The notes: a model not told the origin generated them from the letters alone. A stretch of DNA of 38,498 bases from Acidimicrobiia bacterium (GCA_009694375.1 SHVB01000022.1:1-38498); one strand, 5' to 3'; counted from the stretch's first letter, positions 7,062-16,468 are shown. Program-made: numbers and translations.

Positions 7062-8636
7062 GTGCCGCCCGATCGATCTCCCGCGCCCGAAACGCTCGCC
7101 GCCGTGGACATCGGGACGAATTCCCTCCATGGGGTGGTGGCCCGGATGTCTTCGGGCGAGGGTGGTCCCCGCTTCGAGATTCTGGAGCGGGAGAAGGAGA
7201 TGGTGCGCCTCGGCTCCAGTGGGGGTGACATGCGCGAACTCTCGGCCGAGGCCATTGATCGGGTCGTGGCGGCGCTCAATCGCTTCCGTCAAGTGGCCGA
7301 GGTTCACGACGCGCCGATCACCGCCGTGGCCACCTCGGCGATTCGAGAGGCCGAGAACCGCGATGTGCTCATCGAACGAGCCTGGGCGCAAGCCGGTGTG
7401 CATGTGCACGTGATTTCTGGAGTGGAGGAGGCCCGACTCATCCACCTCGGGGTCCTGCAGGCGGTGCCGGTCTACGACAGCCGTCTGCTGCTGTGTGACA
7501 TCGGCGGTGGCAGTACCGAGTTGCTGGTGGGGTTGCGGGGCGAGGTGCTGGCCTCGCGGTCGCTGAAACTGGGGGCTATTCGTCTGACCCGCCGCTTTTT
7601 CGCCAGCGATCGGGCCACCCCGGCAGCCCTGGAGGCTTGTCGTCGCCATGTGCGCTCCACGGTGGCGCCCTTCGCCCGAGAGATCCGTCGGCTCGGAGTG
7701 GAAGTAACCGTTGGCTCCTCGGGCACCATCACCGCCCTGGCGGAGATGGCGGTGTGGCGGGCGACGGGGAGTCGGGCGCGTTCGGTGAGCAACCTCACCC
7801 TCAGTCGGTTGCAGTTGGACGAGTTGGTGCAGGAGCTGGTTCAGGCCCCCACGGCGGCGGCACGAGCCGAACTGTCCGGGCTCGATGCCAGCCGAGCCGA
7901 CATCGTGCTGGCCGGAGCGCTGATCCTGGAGCAGGTTGTGCACGAACTCGACATCACCGAAGTGGTGGTGTCGGACTACGCCCTCCGAGAGGGTGTGCTG
8001 CTGGATACGTGGCGGCGGCGTCATGGGGGTTCGCTCCATCACCTCTCCGACCTGCGCCGTCAGAGCGTGCTCAACCTCGCCGATGCGATGGACGAGGATC
8101 CGCCCCATTCGCTACAGGTAGCGGGCCTCGCGCTGGAACTGTTCGACGCCACCGTGCATCGGCACGCGCTGGGAGACGACGCCCGCGAGATCCTTGAAGC
8201 GGCCGCGTTGCTCTGCAACGTCGGGATGTTTCTTTCCCACGCCCAACATCACAAGCACGGCTACTACGTGATTCGCAGCACGGATCGTCTCGCCGGATTC
8301 AACGACAATGAGGTGGAGCGCATCGCCCTGGTGGCCCGGTACCACCGCAAGTCCGAACCGAAGGCCAAGCACCCCGAGTTCGCTGGTCTCTCGGCGGTCC
8401 AACAGCGTGAGGTACAAGTGTTGGCCGGGCTCTTGCGGGTGGCGATTGGCCTCGACCGCAACCACGCCGCCCGGGTGCGATCGGTAGCGGTGAAAGACAA
8501 GGGCGACCGGCTGGTGATCCGGGCCACGGCCGCGGAGGGGGAGGACATTACCCTGGAGCTCTACGCGGCGGCCGCTCGTCGGGAATTGCTCGAGGTCGCG
8601 CTGACGGTGGACATCGAGGTAACCGACCATGGCTGA
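7062..8636 (+). CDS. Exopolyphosphatase / guanosine pentaphosphatase family (Ppx/GppA)
   Basis: About 524 residues. The N-terminal ASKHA-fold domain shows [13 protein letters not shown] (phosphate 1), [13 protein letters not shown] with the catalytic Glu region, and [12 protein letters not shown] (phosphate 2). The C-terminal 200 residues are an HD-like helical domain ([24 protein letters not shown]), as in longer Ppx proteins. The enzyme removes phosphate from polyphosphate or pppGpp and so connects to the stringent response. The frame extends upstream to 6918. GTG 7062 is my choice because ATG 7020 would overlap the crgA start; it is not certain. The gene lies between crgA and pabA, where M. 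tuberculosis has an unrelated gene. Confidence 0.88.
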   Translation: MPPDRSPAPETLAAVDIGTNSLHGVVARMSSGEGGPRFEILEREKEMVRLGSSGGDMRELSAEAIDRVVAALNRFRQVAEVHDAPITAVATSAIREAENRDVLIERAWAQAGVHVHVISGVEEARLIHLGVLQAVPVYDSRLLLCDIGGGSTELLVGLRGEVLASRSLKLGAIRLTRRFFASDRATPAALEACRRHVRSTVAPFAREIRRLGVEVTVGSSGTITALAEMAVWRATGSRARSVSNLTLSRLQLDELVQELVQAPTAAARAELSGLDASRADIVLAGALILEQVVHELDITEVVVSDYALREGVLLDTWRRRHGGSLHHLSDLRRQSVLNLADAMDEDPPHSLQVAGLALELFDATVHRHALGDDAREILEAAALLCNVGMFLSHAQHHKHGYYVIRSTDRLAGFNDNEVERIALVARYHRKSEPKAKHPEFAGLSAVQQREVQVLAGLLRVAIGLDRNHAARVRSVAVKDKGDRLVIRATAAEGEDITLELYAAAARRELLEVALTVDIEVTDHG

Positions 8637-8685
8637 GCGGAAACCTCTTGGGCGGCCGAGGGTTGGGCCACTACCGTCAGCCCTT

Positions 8686-9276
8686 GTGGCTACCCGAGTG
8701 CTCGTCATCGACAACTACGACAGTTTTGTGTACAACCTGGTGCAGTACCTCGGCGAACTGGGAGCCGATCCTCTCGTCGTGCGTAACGACGAGCACACCA
8801 TTGATGAGATGCTGGCGATGGCGCCGGATGCGCTATTGGTTTCACCCGGGCCGGGTACGCCCGACGACGCCGGTGTGTCCAATGAGGTCATCCGGCGTTT
8901 CGCTGGGTTGATTCCGGTGCTGGGGGTCTGCCTGGGTCATCAGTGTCTCGGCCAAGTCTACGGCGCGACAGTGGTGCGGGCGCCGGAGATCATGCACGGC
9001 AAGACATCCCTCGTGCATCACCAGGGAACCGGAGTGTTCGCGGGCCTTCCCAACCCGCTGGTGGCCACCCGCTACCACTCGCTGGTGGTGGACCGGGCCT
9101 CGGTACCTTCCTGCCTGGAGATCACCGCCGAGACCGATGACGGCATCGTGATGGGCTTGCGCCACAAGGAACTTGGCGCCGAGGGCGTGCAGTTCCACCC
9201 GGAGTCGGTCCTCACCGATGCCGGGCACGACCTCGTGGGGAACTTTCTGCGGCAAGTAGTCGGCGCGCCGGGCTGA
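8686..9276 (+). CDS. pabA: Class I glutamine amidotransferase, aminodeoxychorismate/anthranilate synthase component II
   Basis: About 196 residues, a complete class I glutamine amidotransferase that supplies ammonia to a chorismate-using partner. The nucleophile is Cys82 in GVCLGHQ, and the His/Glu pair is H171 and E173 in VQFHPES. N-terminal [18 protein letters not shown] and LVSPGPGTP are typical of PabA/TrpG. No component I gene is adjacent, so p-aminobenzoate (folate) and anthranilate (tryptophan) roles cannot be separated; the M. tuberculosis gene at this position is annotated trpG. GTG 8686 begins right at the fold and has TACCGT 8 nt upstream. ATG 8629, with GAGGT 8 nt before it and overlapping the Ppx stop, would add 19 non-conserved residues. 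Confidence 0.9.
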   Translation: MATRVLVIDNYDSFVYNLVQYLGELGADPLVVRNDEHTIDEMLAMAPDALLVSPGPGTPDDAGVSNEVIRRFAGLIPVLGVCLGHQCLGQVYGATVVRAPEIMHGKTSLVHHQGTGVFAGLPNPLVATRYHSLVVDRASVPSCLEITAETDDGIVMGLRHKELGAEGVQFHPESVLTDAGHDLVGNFLRQVVGAPG

Positions 9277-9290
9277 CCTTTCCCGGGCGC
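9265..9290. terminator. GC hairpin between convergent genes
   Basis: GCGCCGGG (9265-9272) pairs with CCCGGGCGC (9282-9290), one bulged base, around a 9-nt loop. It overlaps the pabA stop and lies just before the pknB stop, so it could end transcription from either side. There is no T-run, so the call is weak. Confidence 0.35.
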
Positions 9291-9296
9291 GTGGGG

Positions 9297-11162
9297 CTAG
9301 TTGACCGGTTGGAGGACACCAACGGAGATAGTGACGTTCGAGCCGGGGGGCGCGGTGGTGAGGGGATCGGGGTTCTGACTGAGTACCGTGCCAACCTCGC
9401 TGACCTGGGGCGTTTCCTTGTTGGCCAAGATCACCTTGAAGCCTCTGGTGGTGAGGGCGTTGGTGGCGTTGGCCTGCGTGAGACCCAACAAGAAGGGCAC
9501 CTCCACAACATCGGGGCCGGTGGACACCACCACGGTCACCGTGGCCCCCTTGGAGGCGGAAACGCCGGCCGCCGGGCTGGTGCGGATCACCAATCCCTTG
9601 GCCACGGTCGCCGATGCCTCGCTCTCCTGGCTGACGGTGAACCCCGCTTGGCCGAGGAGGTTGGATGCTTCGGCCAGCGTACTCCCCACCACGTTAGGGA
9701 CCGGCCGCGCGGCGGGCCCGGAAGATACGAACAGGACGATTTCGGTGTCGGCGGTCACCTGGGAATTGGGCTTGGGGTCTTGGTCCACTACCTCGCCCGT
9801 CGGGGCCGACTCATCGTCGGTGGGCGTTTCACGAATGTTGGTAAAGCCTCGGGCCGTGAGCAAAAGGCGCGCCTGGTCCACCTGTGAACCGGTGACGTTG
9901 GGCACGGGGGTGGCCTCGGCTCCTGAACTCACCTTGAGTTCCACCGTGGTGCCTTCGTCCACCTTTTTTCCAAATTCGGGGTCTTGGTCGAACACGATCC
10001 CTTCTGCTTTGTCTGGGTTTACCTCTTGGACGATGGACACCTTCAGGTTCTTGGCTTCCAGAATCGCCTGGGCCCGCTCGAGGGTCTCGTCGATCACGTT
10101 GGGTACTTCAACCTGCGCGACGTTGCTCTTGTTGTCCGGGCCTACGCCGAGCTCACGAGCCAGGAGGAACAACATTCCGGCCAGCAGGATCAAGAGGGCA
10201 ACGATGCCGGCGATGAACAGGGGCGAGGTGCGCGGCTCGTCGTCGTCTTCGTCGCTTTCCGGGGGCAGGTCAGCGTCAACCAGGGGGATCGCCGCGGTGG
10301 CCATCACCGGTTCGGCGAGGATCCGCTGGCCTTCCCGGAAGCGCCGGAGGTCGGCCCGCAGGTCTTCGGCGGCGGGATACCGGTTGGCCGGGTTTTTCGC
10401 CAGGCACTTGAGGATGATGGCCTGCAGGGCTTCGGGTAGTTCGGGGTTGATCTGGCGCAGAGGCACCGGCGATTCGTGCACCTGCTTGTAGGCGATGGCC
10501 ACGGGGGAGTCGCCGGCGAAGGGTGGGCGCCCCAGGGCCAACTCGTAGAGCACGCAGCCGAGGGAATAGACGTCGGAACGAGGGTCGACGGGCTCGCCGC
10601 GAGCCTGCTCAGGAGAGAAGTAGGTGGCCGTTCCCATCACGGTGCCCACCTGGGTGAGGCTGTCGTCGGTGGCGGTGGTGGTGGCGCGGGCGATACCGAA
10701 ATCGGCCACCTTTACCTGACCGGACTGGGTGACCAGTACGTTGCCGGGCTTCACGTCGCGATGGACGACGCCATTGCGGTGGGCGAAGCCCAGTGCCGCC
10801 GCCACATCGGCGCCCACATCGGCCACGCGGTCGGGGTGCAGGGGACCTTCAGCACTCAGGATTTCCGACAGGCTGCGGCCTTCGACATACTCCATCACGA
10901 TGAAGTAGGTGCCTTCGGCTTCGCCCCAGTCGTAGACACCCACAATGTTGGGGTGGCTCAGGTTGGCCGCCGCCGTGGCCTCTCGGCGAAACCGCTCCAC
11001 GAAGGCGGGGTCGGTGGCGAACTCGGAGAACAGTACCTTCACGGCGACGGGGCGATCGAGCAGTTGATCGGCGGCCAGGTACACCTCGGCCATACCGCCG
11101 CGACCAAGAGGTCGGTGCAGTTCGTAGCGACCGTTGAAGATGGTGGGAGTCGAGTCAGACAT
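9297..11162 (-). CDS. pknB: PASTA-domain Ser/Thr protein kinase PknB
   Basis: A 621-residue membrane kinase. The cytosolic kinase domain (about 12-275) has the Gly loop GRGGMAEVYLA, Lys42 (VAVKVL), the catalytic loop HRDVKPGN with Asp136, DFG at 154-156 and the TATYFSPEQARG activation segment. An acidic juxtamembrane stretch precedes one membrane helix at about 315-336. Outside the cell are four PASTA repeats, beginning near VEVPNV, TPVPNV, RPVPNV and VEVPFL, which bind peptidoglycan fragments or lipid II. The kinase phosphorylates division and cell-wall proteins and is opposed by the PstP phosphatase of the same operon. It follows pbpA by 12 nt and is the only kinase in the cluster; pknA is absent. 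Confidence 0.96.
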   Translation of the reverse strand: MSDSTPTIFNGRYELHRPLGRGGMAEVYLAADQLLDRPVAVKVLFSEFATDPAFVERFRREATAAANLSHPNIVGVYDWGEAEGTYFIVMEYVEGRSLSEILSAEGPLHPDRVADVGADVAAALGFAHRNGVVHRDVKPGNVLVTQSGQVKVADFGIARATTTATDDSLTQVGTVMGTATYFSPEQARGEPVDPRSDVYSLGCVLYELALGRPPFAGDSPVAIAYKQVHESPVPLRQINPELPEALQAIILKCLAKNPANRYPAAEDLRADLRRFREGQRILAEPVMATAAIPLVDADLPPESDEDDDEPRTSPLFIAGIVALLILLAGMLFLLARELGVGPDNKSNVAQVEVPNVIDETLERAQAILEAKNLKVSIVQEVNPDKAEGIVFDQDPEFGKKVDEGTTVELKVSSGAEATPVPNVTGSQVDQARLLLTARGFTNIRETPTDDESAPTGEVVDQDPKPNSQVTADTEIVLFVSSGPAARPVPNVVGSTLAEASNLLGQAGFTVSQESEASATVAKGLVIRTSPAAGVSASKGATVTVVVSTGPDVVEVPFLLGLTQANATNALTTRGFKVILANKETPQVSEVGTVLSQNPDPLTTAPPGSNVTISVGVLQPVN

Positions 11163-11174
11163 GATCCCCTGAGA

Positions 11175-12635
11175 CTAGGCGCGAAGGTAGGCCGCCATGA
11201 TGGCTTGAGCGATAGGGGCGGCTACCTGTCCTCCGGTCTGTTCGCTGGCGCCAGGTTGGCCTTCCACGATGACCGCTACGGCGATGCTCGGAACTTCGTT
11301 GGGGCGGCCCCCCCAGCCGATGATCCAGGCATGGGAGCGGGGTGGGGTTGTGCCAAGTTGGGCGGTTCCCGTTTTCCCTCCCACCACAAAGCCCGGTACC
11401 GCCAGCCGGGTGGCGGTACCGTTCTCCACCACCCCGATCATGGCTTCCCGCATGATCTGGGCGGTGCCGGGTTGCATGGCTCGAGTCCAGACCTTGGGCT
11501 TGTAGGTGTCCACGATGTTTCCATCGGTGTCTCGCACGTCGCGCAGAACGTGGGGCACCATCACGTCGCCATCGCTATTGGCGATGGCACCCGCCACCAT
11601 GGCCATCTGCAAAGGGGTGGCGGCAACATCATTTTGACCGATGGAGGCCTGCGCGAGGGCCGGTCGGTTTCGGACGAAGTCGGTAGGAAAGTTCGAGCGG
11701 GCCGGGGCGGTGAGGTCGATTGGGACGGCCCGGTTGAATCCGAAGGCTTCCGCTGCGCTGATCATGGTCTCGGGCCCGTTTTCCACGCCCATCTGGGCGA
11801 AGGCGGTGTTGCATGACACCCGCAGGATCGGGAACAGCGTCCCTCCGCAGGAGGAACCGCCGAAGTTCTGGAGTGGGCGTGACGTGCCCGGCGGGGTGTA
11901 CGAACTGGTTACCGGGTAGGAGGGCGCTTCGGTGGTGACCTTGCCGCTGTCGAGCCCGGCGGTGGCGGTCACCACTTTGAAGGTGGACCCGGGGAAGTAG
12001 CGGTCCTGGTATGTGCGGGCCAGTCGGGGTTTTTCGGGATTGGCGTCCAGCAGGAGCTGCGCTTCGGCGGCGGCGGCGGTGTCGTGGTTGGCCAAGAGGT
12101 TGGGGTCGTAGGTGGGGTTGGAGATGAGGACGAGGATCTCCCCGGTACGTGGGTCCAGCGCCACCACCGAGCCTTCCCGGCCACCGAGTTGGTCGCGGGC
12201 GATGCGCTGGAGGTCGGCCTCCAGGGTGAGAGTGAGGTTGCCGACGCGGTCCTTGGCCACAAACAGATCCGACGGGCTCCGAAGGGACAGACTCGGGGTG
12301 CGGCCGGCCAGTTCGTCGTTGTAGATGCGTTCCACGCCGGAGCTACCCAGCGTGAAGCTGTAGTAGCCCGACACCTGGGCAAACAGATCACCTTCGGGGT
12401 ACTCGCGTTGGAACAGGTAGCGATCCTCCGAGGGCACCGATCGCGCCATCACCACCCCGTCGGCGGTGGTGATCGTGCCGCGGGGCCGGCTGAAGTCGCG
12501 CAGGATGGCGCGGGTGTTGATCGGGTTGTTGTTGAGGCTGTTGGCCTCCCAGACGGTGAGGCGGTTGAGTTGGACGAAGAGGATGACGTAACAGACGATC
12601 AGCCCGAGGCCGAGGAGGCGTATCTGGCGGGTCAT
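11175..12635 (-). CDS. pbpA: Penicillin-binding protein, transpeptidase (PbpA)
   Basis: A 486-residue class B penicillin-binding protein that cross-links peptidoglycan outside the membrane. It has an N-terminal anchor helix (about 5-22), a dimerisation-type domain and a C-terminal transpeptidase domain. All three active-site motifs are present: SxxK as STFK (S217-K220), SxN as SCN (274-276) and KTG (421-423, in VGGKTGTAQ). The length matches the shorter actinobacterial PbpA. Its ATG overlaps the rodA stop by 4 nt, pairing a class B PBP with its SEDS glycosyltransferase. Confidence 0.95.
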   Translation of the reverse strand: MTRQIRLLGLGLIVCYVILFVQLNRLTVWEANSLNNNPINTRAILRDFSRPRGTITTADGVVMARSVPSEDRYLFQREYPEGDLFAQVSGYYSFTLGSSGVERIYNDELAGRTPSLSLRSPSDLFVAKDRVGNLTLTLEADLQRIARDQLGGREGSVVALDPRTGEILVLISNPTYDPNLLANHDTAAAAEAQLLLDANPEKPRLARTYQDRYFPGSTFKVVTATAGLDSGKVTTEAPSYPVTSSYTPPGTSRPLQNFGGSSCGGTLFPILRVSCNTAFAQMGVENGPETMISAAEAFGFNRAVPIDLTAPARSNFPTDFVRNRPALAQASIGQNDVAATPLQMAMVAGAIANSDGDVMVPHVLRDVRDTDGNIVDTYKPKVWTRAMQPGTAQIMREAMIGVVENGTATRLAVPGFVVGGKTGTAQLGTTPPRSHAWIIGWGGRPNEVPSIAVAVIVEGQPGASEQTGGQVAAPIAQAIMAAYLRA

Positions 12636-13936
12636 CGAGCGATCTCCCGCTGGGCGGTGTCGTCGGAGATCCGCATCAGGAGGGCGATGAGCACATAGTT
12701 GGCCACCAGCGAGGAGCCGCCGTAGGACACAAAGGGCAAGGTCACACCGGTGAGCGGTAAGACGCGTGTCACCCCGCCGATAATGATGAAGGACTGCACG
12801 CCGATAAGCACGGTAAGCCCGGTGGCCAGTAATCGTTCGAAGGGCACCTCGGTGCGCAACGCGATGCGGAATCCCGCCCCGATGATCAGCAGGAACGCCA
12901 CCAGGATGCTGCTGGCGCCCACCAGCCCGAGTTCTTCACCGATGGCGGCAAAAATGAAGTCGGTTTCGGCCAGCGGGATGCGGCCGGGGCTTCCGAGGTT
13001 GAGCCCGCTGCCGGTGATTCCCCCGGAGGAGAACGCAAACTGCGACTCCACGATTTGGAACCCGTCTCCCTTGGGGTCCTTCCAGGGGTCGAGCCAGATG
13101 GCCACCCGGTCCTGTACGTGCACGAACTGGCTGTGGGCGAAGAACGCGCCGATCCCAAAGAGCACCACCCCCACCACGAGGTAGGTAGCGCGCTCGGTGG
13201 CCACCCAGAGCAGGGTTACGAACAGCGCAAAGAACAGCAGGGAACTGCCCAGGTCTTTCTGGGAAATCATCACGATGAGCGATGCCCCCCAGGCCAGGAG
13301 GACCGGCCCGAGGTGCTTGAGATCGGGCAGGGGGATGGGTCCGAGGTGACGGCTGCTGACGGCCAACAACTCGCGTTTCTCGACCAGGTAGGAGGCAAAG
13401 AAGATGGCGAGGAGGATCTTGGCGAACTCACCAGGTTGAAAGTTGACCGGGCCGATGCTCACCCAGATGCGGGCTCCGAAGTATTCCCGTCCGATTCCTG
13501 GAACGAGGGGGAGCATCAAGAGTCCCACCCCGAGAAGGCCAATGGTCCAGCGATAGGCCTCGAGGTCGCGTACGCGCCGCACGATGGCCAGGGTGGCGAT
13601 GAACGCGGCGATGCCCACCATCACCCACACCGATTGGAGGGCGGCGAGGCCCTTGGGCTCCACGCGGGCTTCGTCGAGGCGAACGATGAAGACGTAGCCG
13701 AGGCCGTTGAGGAGCCCTGCGATGGGCACGAGGGTTCCGTCGGCATCGGGAGCCAACCGGCGCACGGCAAGATGGGCCACCAACTGCAGGCCGAGCACGA
13801 CGCCTAGGAACGCCCCGATGTTGGCCGGGATGGTGGCGTCGCGGGCCAGCGAGGCCAGGAGGTAGGCCCCGACGGTGACCAGGGTGCCCACCAGGATGAG
13901 GCCAAGTTCGGTGTTCCGGCGGACGGCTCGCAGCAT
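12632..13936 (-). CDS. rodA: SEDS-family peptidoglycan glycosyltransferase (RodA/FtsW)
   Basis: A 434-residue polytopic membrane protein of the SEDS family, which polymerises lipid II into glycan strands together with a class B PBP. Many hydrophobic helices are seen. Family signatures include FQPGEFAKILLAIF, MISQKDLGSSLLFF, the loop after AIGEELGLVGA, and the C-terminal LPLTGVTLPFVSYGGSS. Whether it serves elongation (RodA) or division (FtsW) cannot be decided from sequence alone; the operon position equals rodA of M. tuberculosis. Its ATG overlaps the pstP stop (TAATG) and its stop overlaps the pbpA start. Confidence 0.94.
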   Translation of the reverse strand: MLRAVRRNTELGLILVGTLVTVGAYLLASLARDATIPANIGAFLGVVLGLQLVAHLAVRRLAPDADGTLVPIAGLLNGLGYVFIVRLDEARVEPKGLAALQSVWVMVGIAAFIATLAIVRRVRDLEAYRWTIGLLGVGLLMLPLVPGIGREYFGARIWVSIGPVNFQPGEFAKILLAIFFASYLVEKRELLAVSSRHLGPIPLPDLKHLGPVLLAWGASLIVMISQKDLGSSLLFFALFVTLLWVATERATYLVVGVVLFGIGAFFAHSQFVHVQDRVAIWLDPWKDPKGDGFQIVESQFAFSSGGITGSGLNLGSPGRIPLAETDFIFAAIGEELGLVGASSILVAFLLIIGAGFRIALRTEVPFERLLATGLTVLIGVQSFIIIGGVTRVLPLTGVTLPFVSYGGSSLVANYVLIALLMRISDDTAQREIAR

Positions 13937-15177
13937 TAGTTCGCGGTGGTGGGGGGGGTGGTCGTCGTGGTGGTGGTTGGGGTGGAGGCCTCGCGCGCTG
14001 CGTCGCGGTCGCGGTCGCGTTCGATGTTGGCCACTACCAGGCGGGCGGCGGCGAGCGACGGCTGTTCGTTGCCGGCGGTGAGTGATGCGGTGTAACTCGG
14101 TGGCACGGCGCGGCGGTTGATGGTGGTGCGCTCCACGAGGGTGGGATCAATCCACAACAGACCGCCCGGCCGACCTTGGTAGATCACTACGTCGTCGCCC
14201 TGAAACCCAACGAAGTAGGTGCTGGTGCCGTACCACTGAATGGTGGCTACCGCGCCGCCCAGCACGGCGATAAGCAGTAGGAGGAAAAGGGCGGTCCGCC
14301 AGGTGAACCGGCTACCCCGTGACCGGTTGGCCCGACGCTGCTGGCGGGGCGTGGGGGTCGCGGTGGGGACGGTGGCGGTGGGGGAGACGGTCTCGGGGAT
14401 TTCCTGGGCGTTGAGCACGTCAAGGAGTACGACGGTGATGTTGTCGCGTCCGCCGCCGGCGTTGGCCATCCGTACGAGTTCCTCGGCGGCTTCCTGGGGG
14501 TCGGCCAGGCGGCGCAACACGGCGGTGATCTGGTCGTGGCTGACCTCGTTGAACAGGCCGTCGGAGCACAACAGATAGCGATCGCCCGGTACGGGTACTT
14601 CTACACACACGTAGGCTTCTACCGTCTCGTAGATGCCGAGCACGCGCGTAACTATGTTGCGCTGCGGGTGCACCTCGGCCTCTTCAAGGGTGATCTGGCC
14701 CTCTCGCACGAGATCGGCGACCACGCTGTGGTCCTCTGTTAGTTGCACCAAGGCATCGTGGCGAAACGCGTAGCAACGGCTGTCGCCGACGTTGGTAATC
14801 ACGAGGGAACGCGACGCGTCAGACGGTTCTCCGGCGTCGTCGGCGACGGGTGCGGGCAGGAGGGCCACTGCCACCAGCGTGGTGCCCATGCCCCGGAGGT
14901 TGGCGTGGAGGTTGCCGTCGTTGCGGATGCGGTGGTTGGCCACGGCGATGGCATCAATCAGCGAGTCGGTGCTGAGGTTCTGGTAGGCGAGGTCGAGGGT
15001 GTCGATGGCAAGCCGTGAGGCCACCTCGCCGCCCTGATGGCCGCCCATGCCATCGGCCACCAGATAAAGGTGGCGGGCGGGGAAGAGGCCGAAGTGGTCC
15101 TGGTTGATCTGGCGGCGCAGGCCCACGTCGCTCGCCGCGCCGGTCTTGATCAAAATGGGGAGGGCGGGAGGAGTCAT
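13936..15177 (-). CDS. pstP: PP2C-type Ser/Thr protein phosphatase PstP
   Basis: A 413-residue metal-dependent (PPM) phosphatase. The catalytic domain (about 1-240) shows the metal-binding motifs QDHFG, VADGMGGH, NVGDSRCYAFR, LLCSDGLFNEV and GGRDNITVVLLD. A basic linker leads to a single membrane helix near residues 300-320 (TALFLLLLIAVLGGAVATI). An extracytoplasmic region of about 90 residues ends in a Thr-rich tail. PstP removes phosphate from PknB and its substrates. It overlaps both neighbours by 1-4 nt, so kinase, phosphatase and FHA readers are made as one set. Confidence 0.95.
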   Translation of the reverse strand: MTPPALPILIKTGAASDVGLRRQINQDHFGLFPARHLYLVADGMGGHQGGEVASRLAIDTLDLAYQNLSTDSLIDAIAVANHRIRNDGNLHANLRGMGTTLVAVALLPAPVADDAGEPSDASRSLVITNVGDSRCYAFRHDALVQLTEDHSVVADLVREGQITLEEAEVHPQRNIVTRVLGIYETVEAYVCVEVPVPGDRYLLCSDGLFNEVSHDQITAVLRRLADPQEAAEELVRMANAGGGRDNITVVLLDVLNAQEIPETVSPTATVPTATPTPRQQRRANRSRGSRFTWRTALFLLLLIAVLGGAVATIQWYGTSTYFVGFQGDDVVIYQGRPGGLLWIDPTLVERTTINRRAVPPSYTASLTAGNEQPSLAAARLVVANIERDRDRDAAREASTPTTTTTTTPPTTAN

Positions 15178-15641
15178 GAACTGAGCTCCAGCACGGTGTT
15201 GCCGATCTGCAGTTTGTCGCCGCGTTGCACCACCATGGGTCCGGTCACCTTGTGGCGATTCAGATAGGTGCCGTTGGTGGAGCCGAGGTCCTCCACGTAC
15301 ACCTTGCCCTCGCGTTGAAAGACGCGCGCGTGGAGCTGCGAGGCGTAGGTGTCGTCAATGGTCACCTGGCATCCGGCGGCGCGGCCGAGGGTGATCTCCT
15401 GCGCGAGGGGGTAGGTGCGGCCTTTCAGTTCAGGGGGGGCGAGCAGGCGGAGTACCGGCGCTGCGTGCTTGCCCTTGGCCGGGCTCGGGCGGGACCGCCG
15501 CTTCGTTTTTGGCTTGGGGGTTGCCTCGCCCACCTTCGGGGGGTTCACCTCGGCCCACACCGCCCGCAGCACCCGCAGGAAGAACAGGTAGAGCAGCAGG
15601 AGCAGGAACAGTTTGAGGAGGTTGAGGAGTTGGTCGGGCAC
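15174..15641 (-). CDS. fhaB: FHA-domain protein FhaB (FipA-like)
   Basis: A 155-residue protein, the same length as M. tuberculosis FhaB. It starts at GTG 15641, 4 nt after the fhaA stop. The frame continues upstream, but that part is antisense-like sequence inside fhaA. The N-terminus is a membrane helix (LLNLLKLFLLLLLYLFFL), followed by a basic linker and a C-terminal FHA domain with LGRAAGCQVTIDD, SQLHARV and GSTNGTYLNRHKV. FHA domains bind phosphothreonine, so it probably docks phosphorylated PknB targets at the membrane. The usual SRxHA appears here as SQLHA. Confidence 0.93.
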   Translation of the reverse strand: MPDQLLNLLKLFLLLLLYLFFLRVLRAVWAEVNPPKVGEATPKPKTKRRSRPSPAKGKHAAPVLRLLAPPELKGRTYPLAQEITLGRAAGCQVTIDDTYASQLHARVFQREGKVYVEDLGSTNGTYLNRHKVTGPMVVQRGDKLQIGNTVLELSS

Positions 15642-15645
15642 GGGC

Positions 15646-16305
15646 TCAGGAGGCCTCGAACCGCATGCTGGTGTTGCCGAAGGACACTTCGTCACCGTCG
15701 CGCAGTGCGTGCTGGGCCACCCGCACCCCGTTGACGCGGGTGCCGTTGGTGGAGCCGAGGTCGACCACCACGTAGCGGTCCCCCTGGGGGCGGATCTCGG
15801 CATGGTTGCGGCTGACGTTCGGATCGGCCAGTACCAGGTTGGATTCGGGATGGCGGCCAACCGTGATGATGGACTCGGTGAGCGAGAAACGGTCGCCCGT
15901 GGGGAGCACAATCGATCCGGCGCCGACGCCCCCTTCCCCTTCCACCATCCGGCTCGCGATCTGAAAGGCCCCGGTGCGTAGCCGGTCGTCGCCCACGATC
16001 CGCACCTCCACCGGGCCCATGAAGGCGTACCCCTCGTCACGGGCGTGCTCACGGGCCGCCTCGGACAGTTCGCGAGCGAGGCTTTCTCGCACTCCTTCGA
16101 ACTGTTCGAAGTCGCTGACCGATACGGCCACGGAGAAGGAGTTCGGTACCACGGTGTCGCCGCGCACGCCTACCGAGCGGTTGTCGTCCATCTCCCGCAC
16201 CAGCCGCCGGCCCAGTTCCACCGGGCGCAGGTCACTCTTGAAGGCCCGGGCGAAGGCGCCTTCCACTAGTCGCTCAAGCCGGCGTTCGAACCCGCGGATT
16301 CCCAT
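15646..16305 (-). CDS. fhaA: FHA-domain protein FhaA with N-terminal DUF3662
   Basis: A 219-residue protein, shorter than the M. tuberculosis FhaA because the long Gly/Pro-rich linker is reduced. Residues 1-120 form the DUF3662 domain (MGIRGFERRLERLVEGAFARA...). The C-terminus is an FHA domain with VGRHPESNLVLADPNVSRNHAEI and DLGSTNGTRVNG, including the Arg, Ser and Asn that contact phosphothreonine. FhaA binds phosphorylated PknB substrates such as MviN in cell-wall synthesis. It is the first gene of the six-gene minus-strand operon. TAACCT stands 8 nt before its ATG. Confidence 0.94.
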   Translation of the reverse strand: MGIRGFERRLERLVEGAFARAFKSDLRPVELGRRLVREMDDNRSVGVRGDTVVPNSFSVAVSVSDFEQFEGVRESLARELSEAAREHARDEGYAFMGPVEVRIVGDDRLRTGAFQIASRMVEGEGGVGAGSIVLPTGDRFSLTESIITVGRHPESNLVLADPNVSRNHAEIRPQGDRYVVVDLGSTNGTRVNGVRVAQHALRDGDEVSFGNTSMRFEAS

Positions 16306-16313
16306 TGAGGGTG

Positions 16314-16319
16314 AGGTTA
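16314..16319 (-). promoter_or_regulatory. -10 box of the fhaA-pknB operon
   Basis: On the minus strand TAACCT is followed by 8 nt and the fhaA ATG, with no Shine-Dalgarno between. This is the probable main promoter of the six-gene operon. No clear -35 element is seen. Confidence 0.5.
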
Positions 16320-16380
16320 CCGGTATGGCTTCGGGCTGGGGATCGCTTCGGCATGGTTGCTACGCTGGTGCTTTCCACTC

Positions 16381-16464
16381 GGGCGAGTGGCGGAATAGGC
16401 AGACGCGCTGGCTTCAGGTGCCAGTGTCCTTAGGGACGTGGGGGTTCAAGTCCCCCCTCGCCCA
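16381..16464 (+). tRNA. tRNA-Leu (anticodon CAG)
   Basis: Acceptor arms GGGCGAG and CTCGCCC pair perfectly, with A as the discriminator base. The anticodon stem CTGGC/GCCAG encloses the loop TTCAGGT, giving anticodon CAG at 16415-16417. A long variable arm (class II) and the T arm GGGGGTTCAAGTCCCCC are present. CCA is not encoded. A TACGCT box at 16361-16366 is a possible promoter element. A tRNA-Leu(CAG) also flanks fhaA in M. tuberculosis, so this is an ancestral position. Accessory genes begin just downstream. Confidence 0.97.
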
Positions 16465-16468
16465 CTGG

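Noticed and set aside
9388-11816. Long plus-strand open frames opposite pknB and pbpA (367 and 446 codons)
   Set aside because: Long antisense frames are expected in GC-rich coding DNA. They lack recognisable motifs and lie opposite well-supported genes.
15642-16052. N-terminal extension of the fhaB frame
   Set aside because: It is an alternative frame inside fhaA. GTG 15641 gives the normal 155-residue FhaB.
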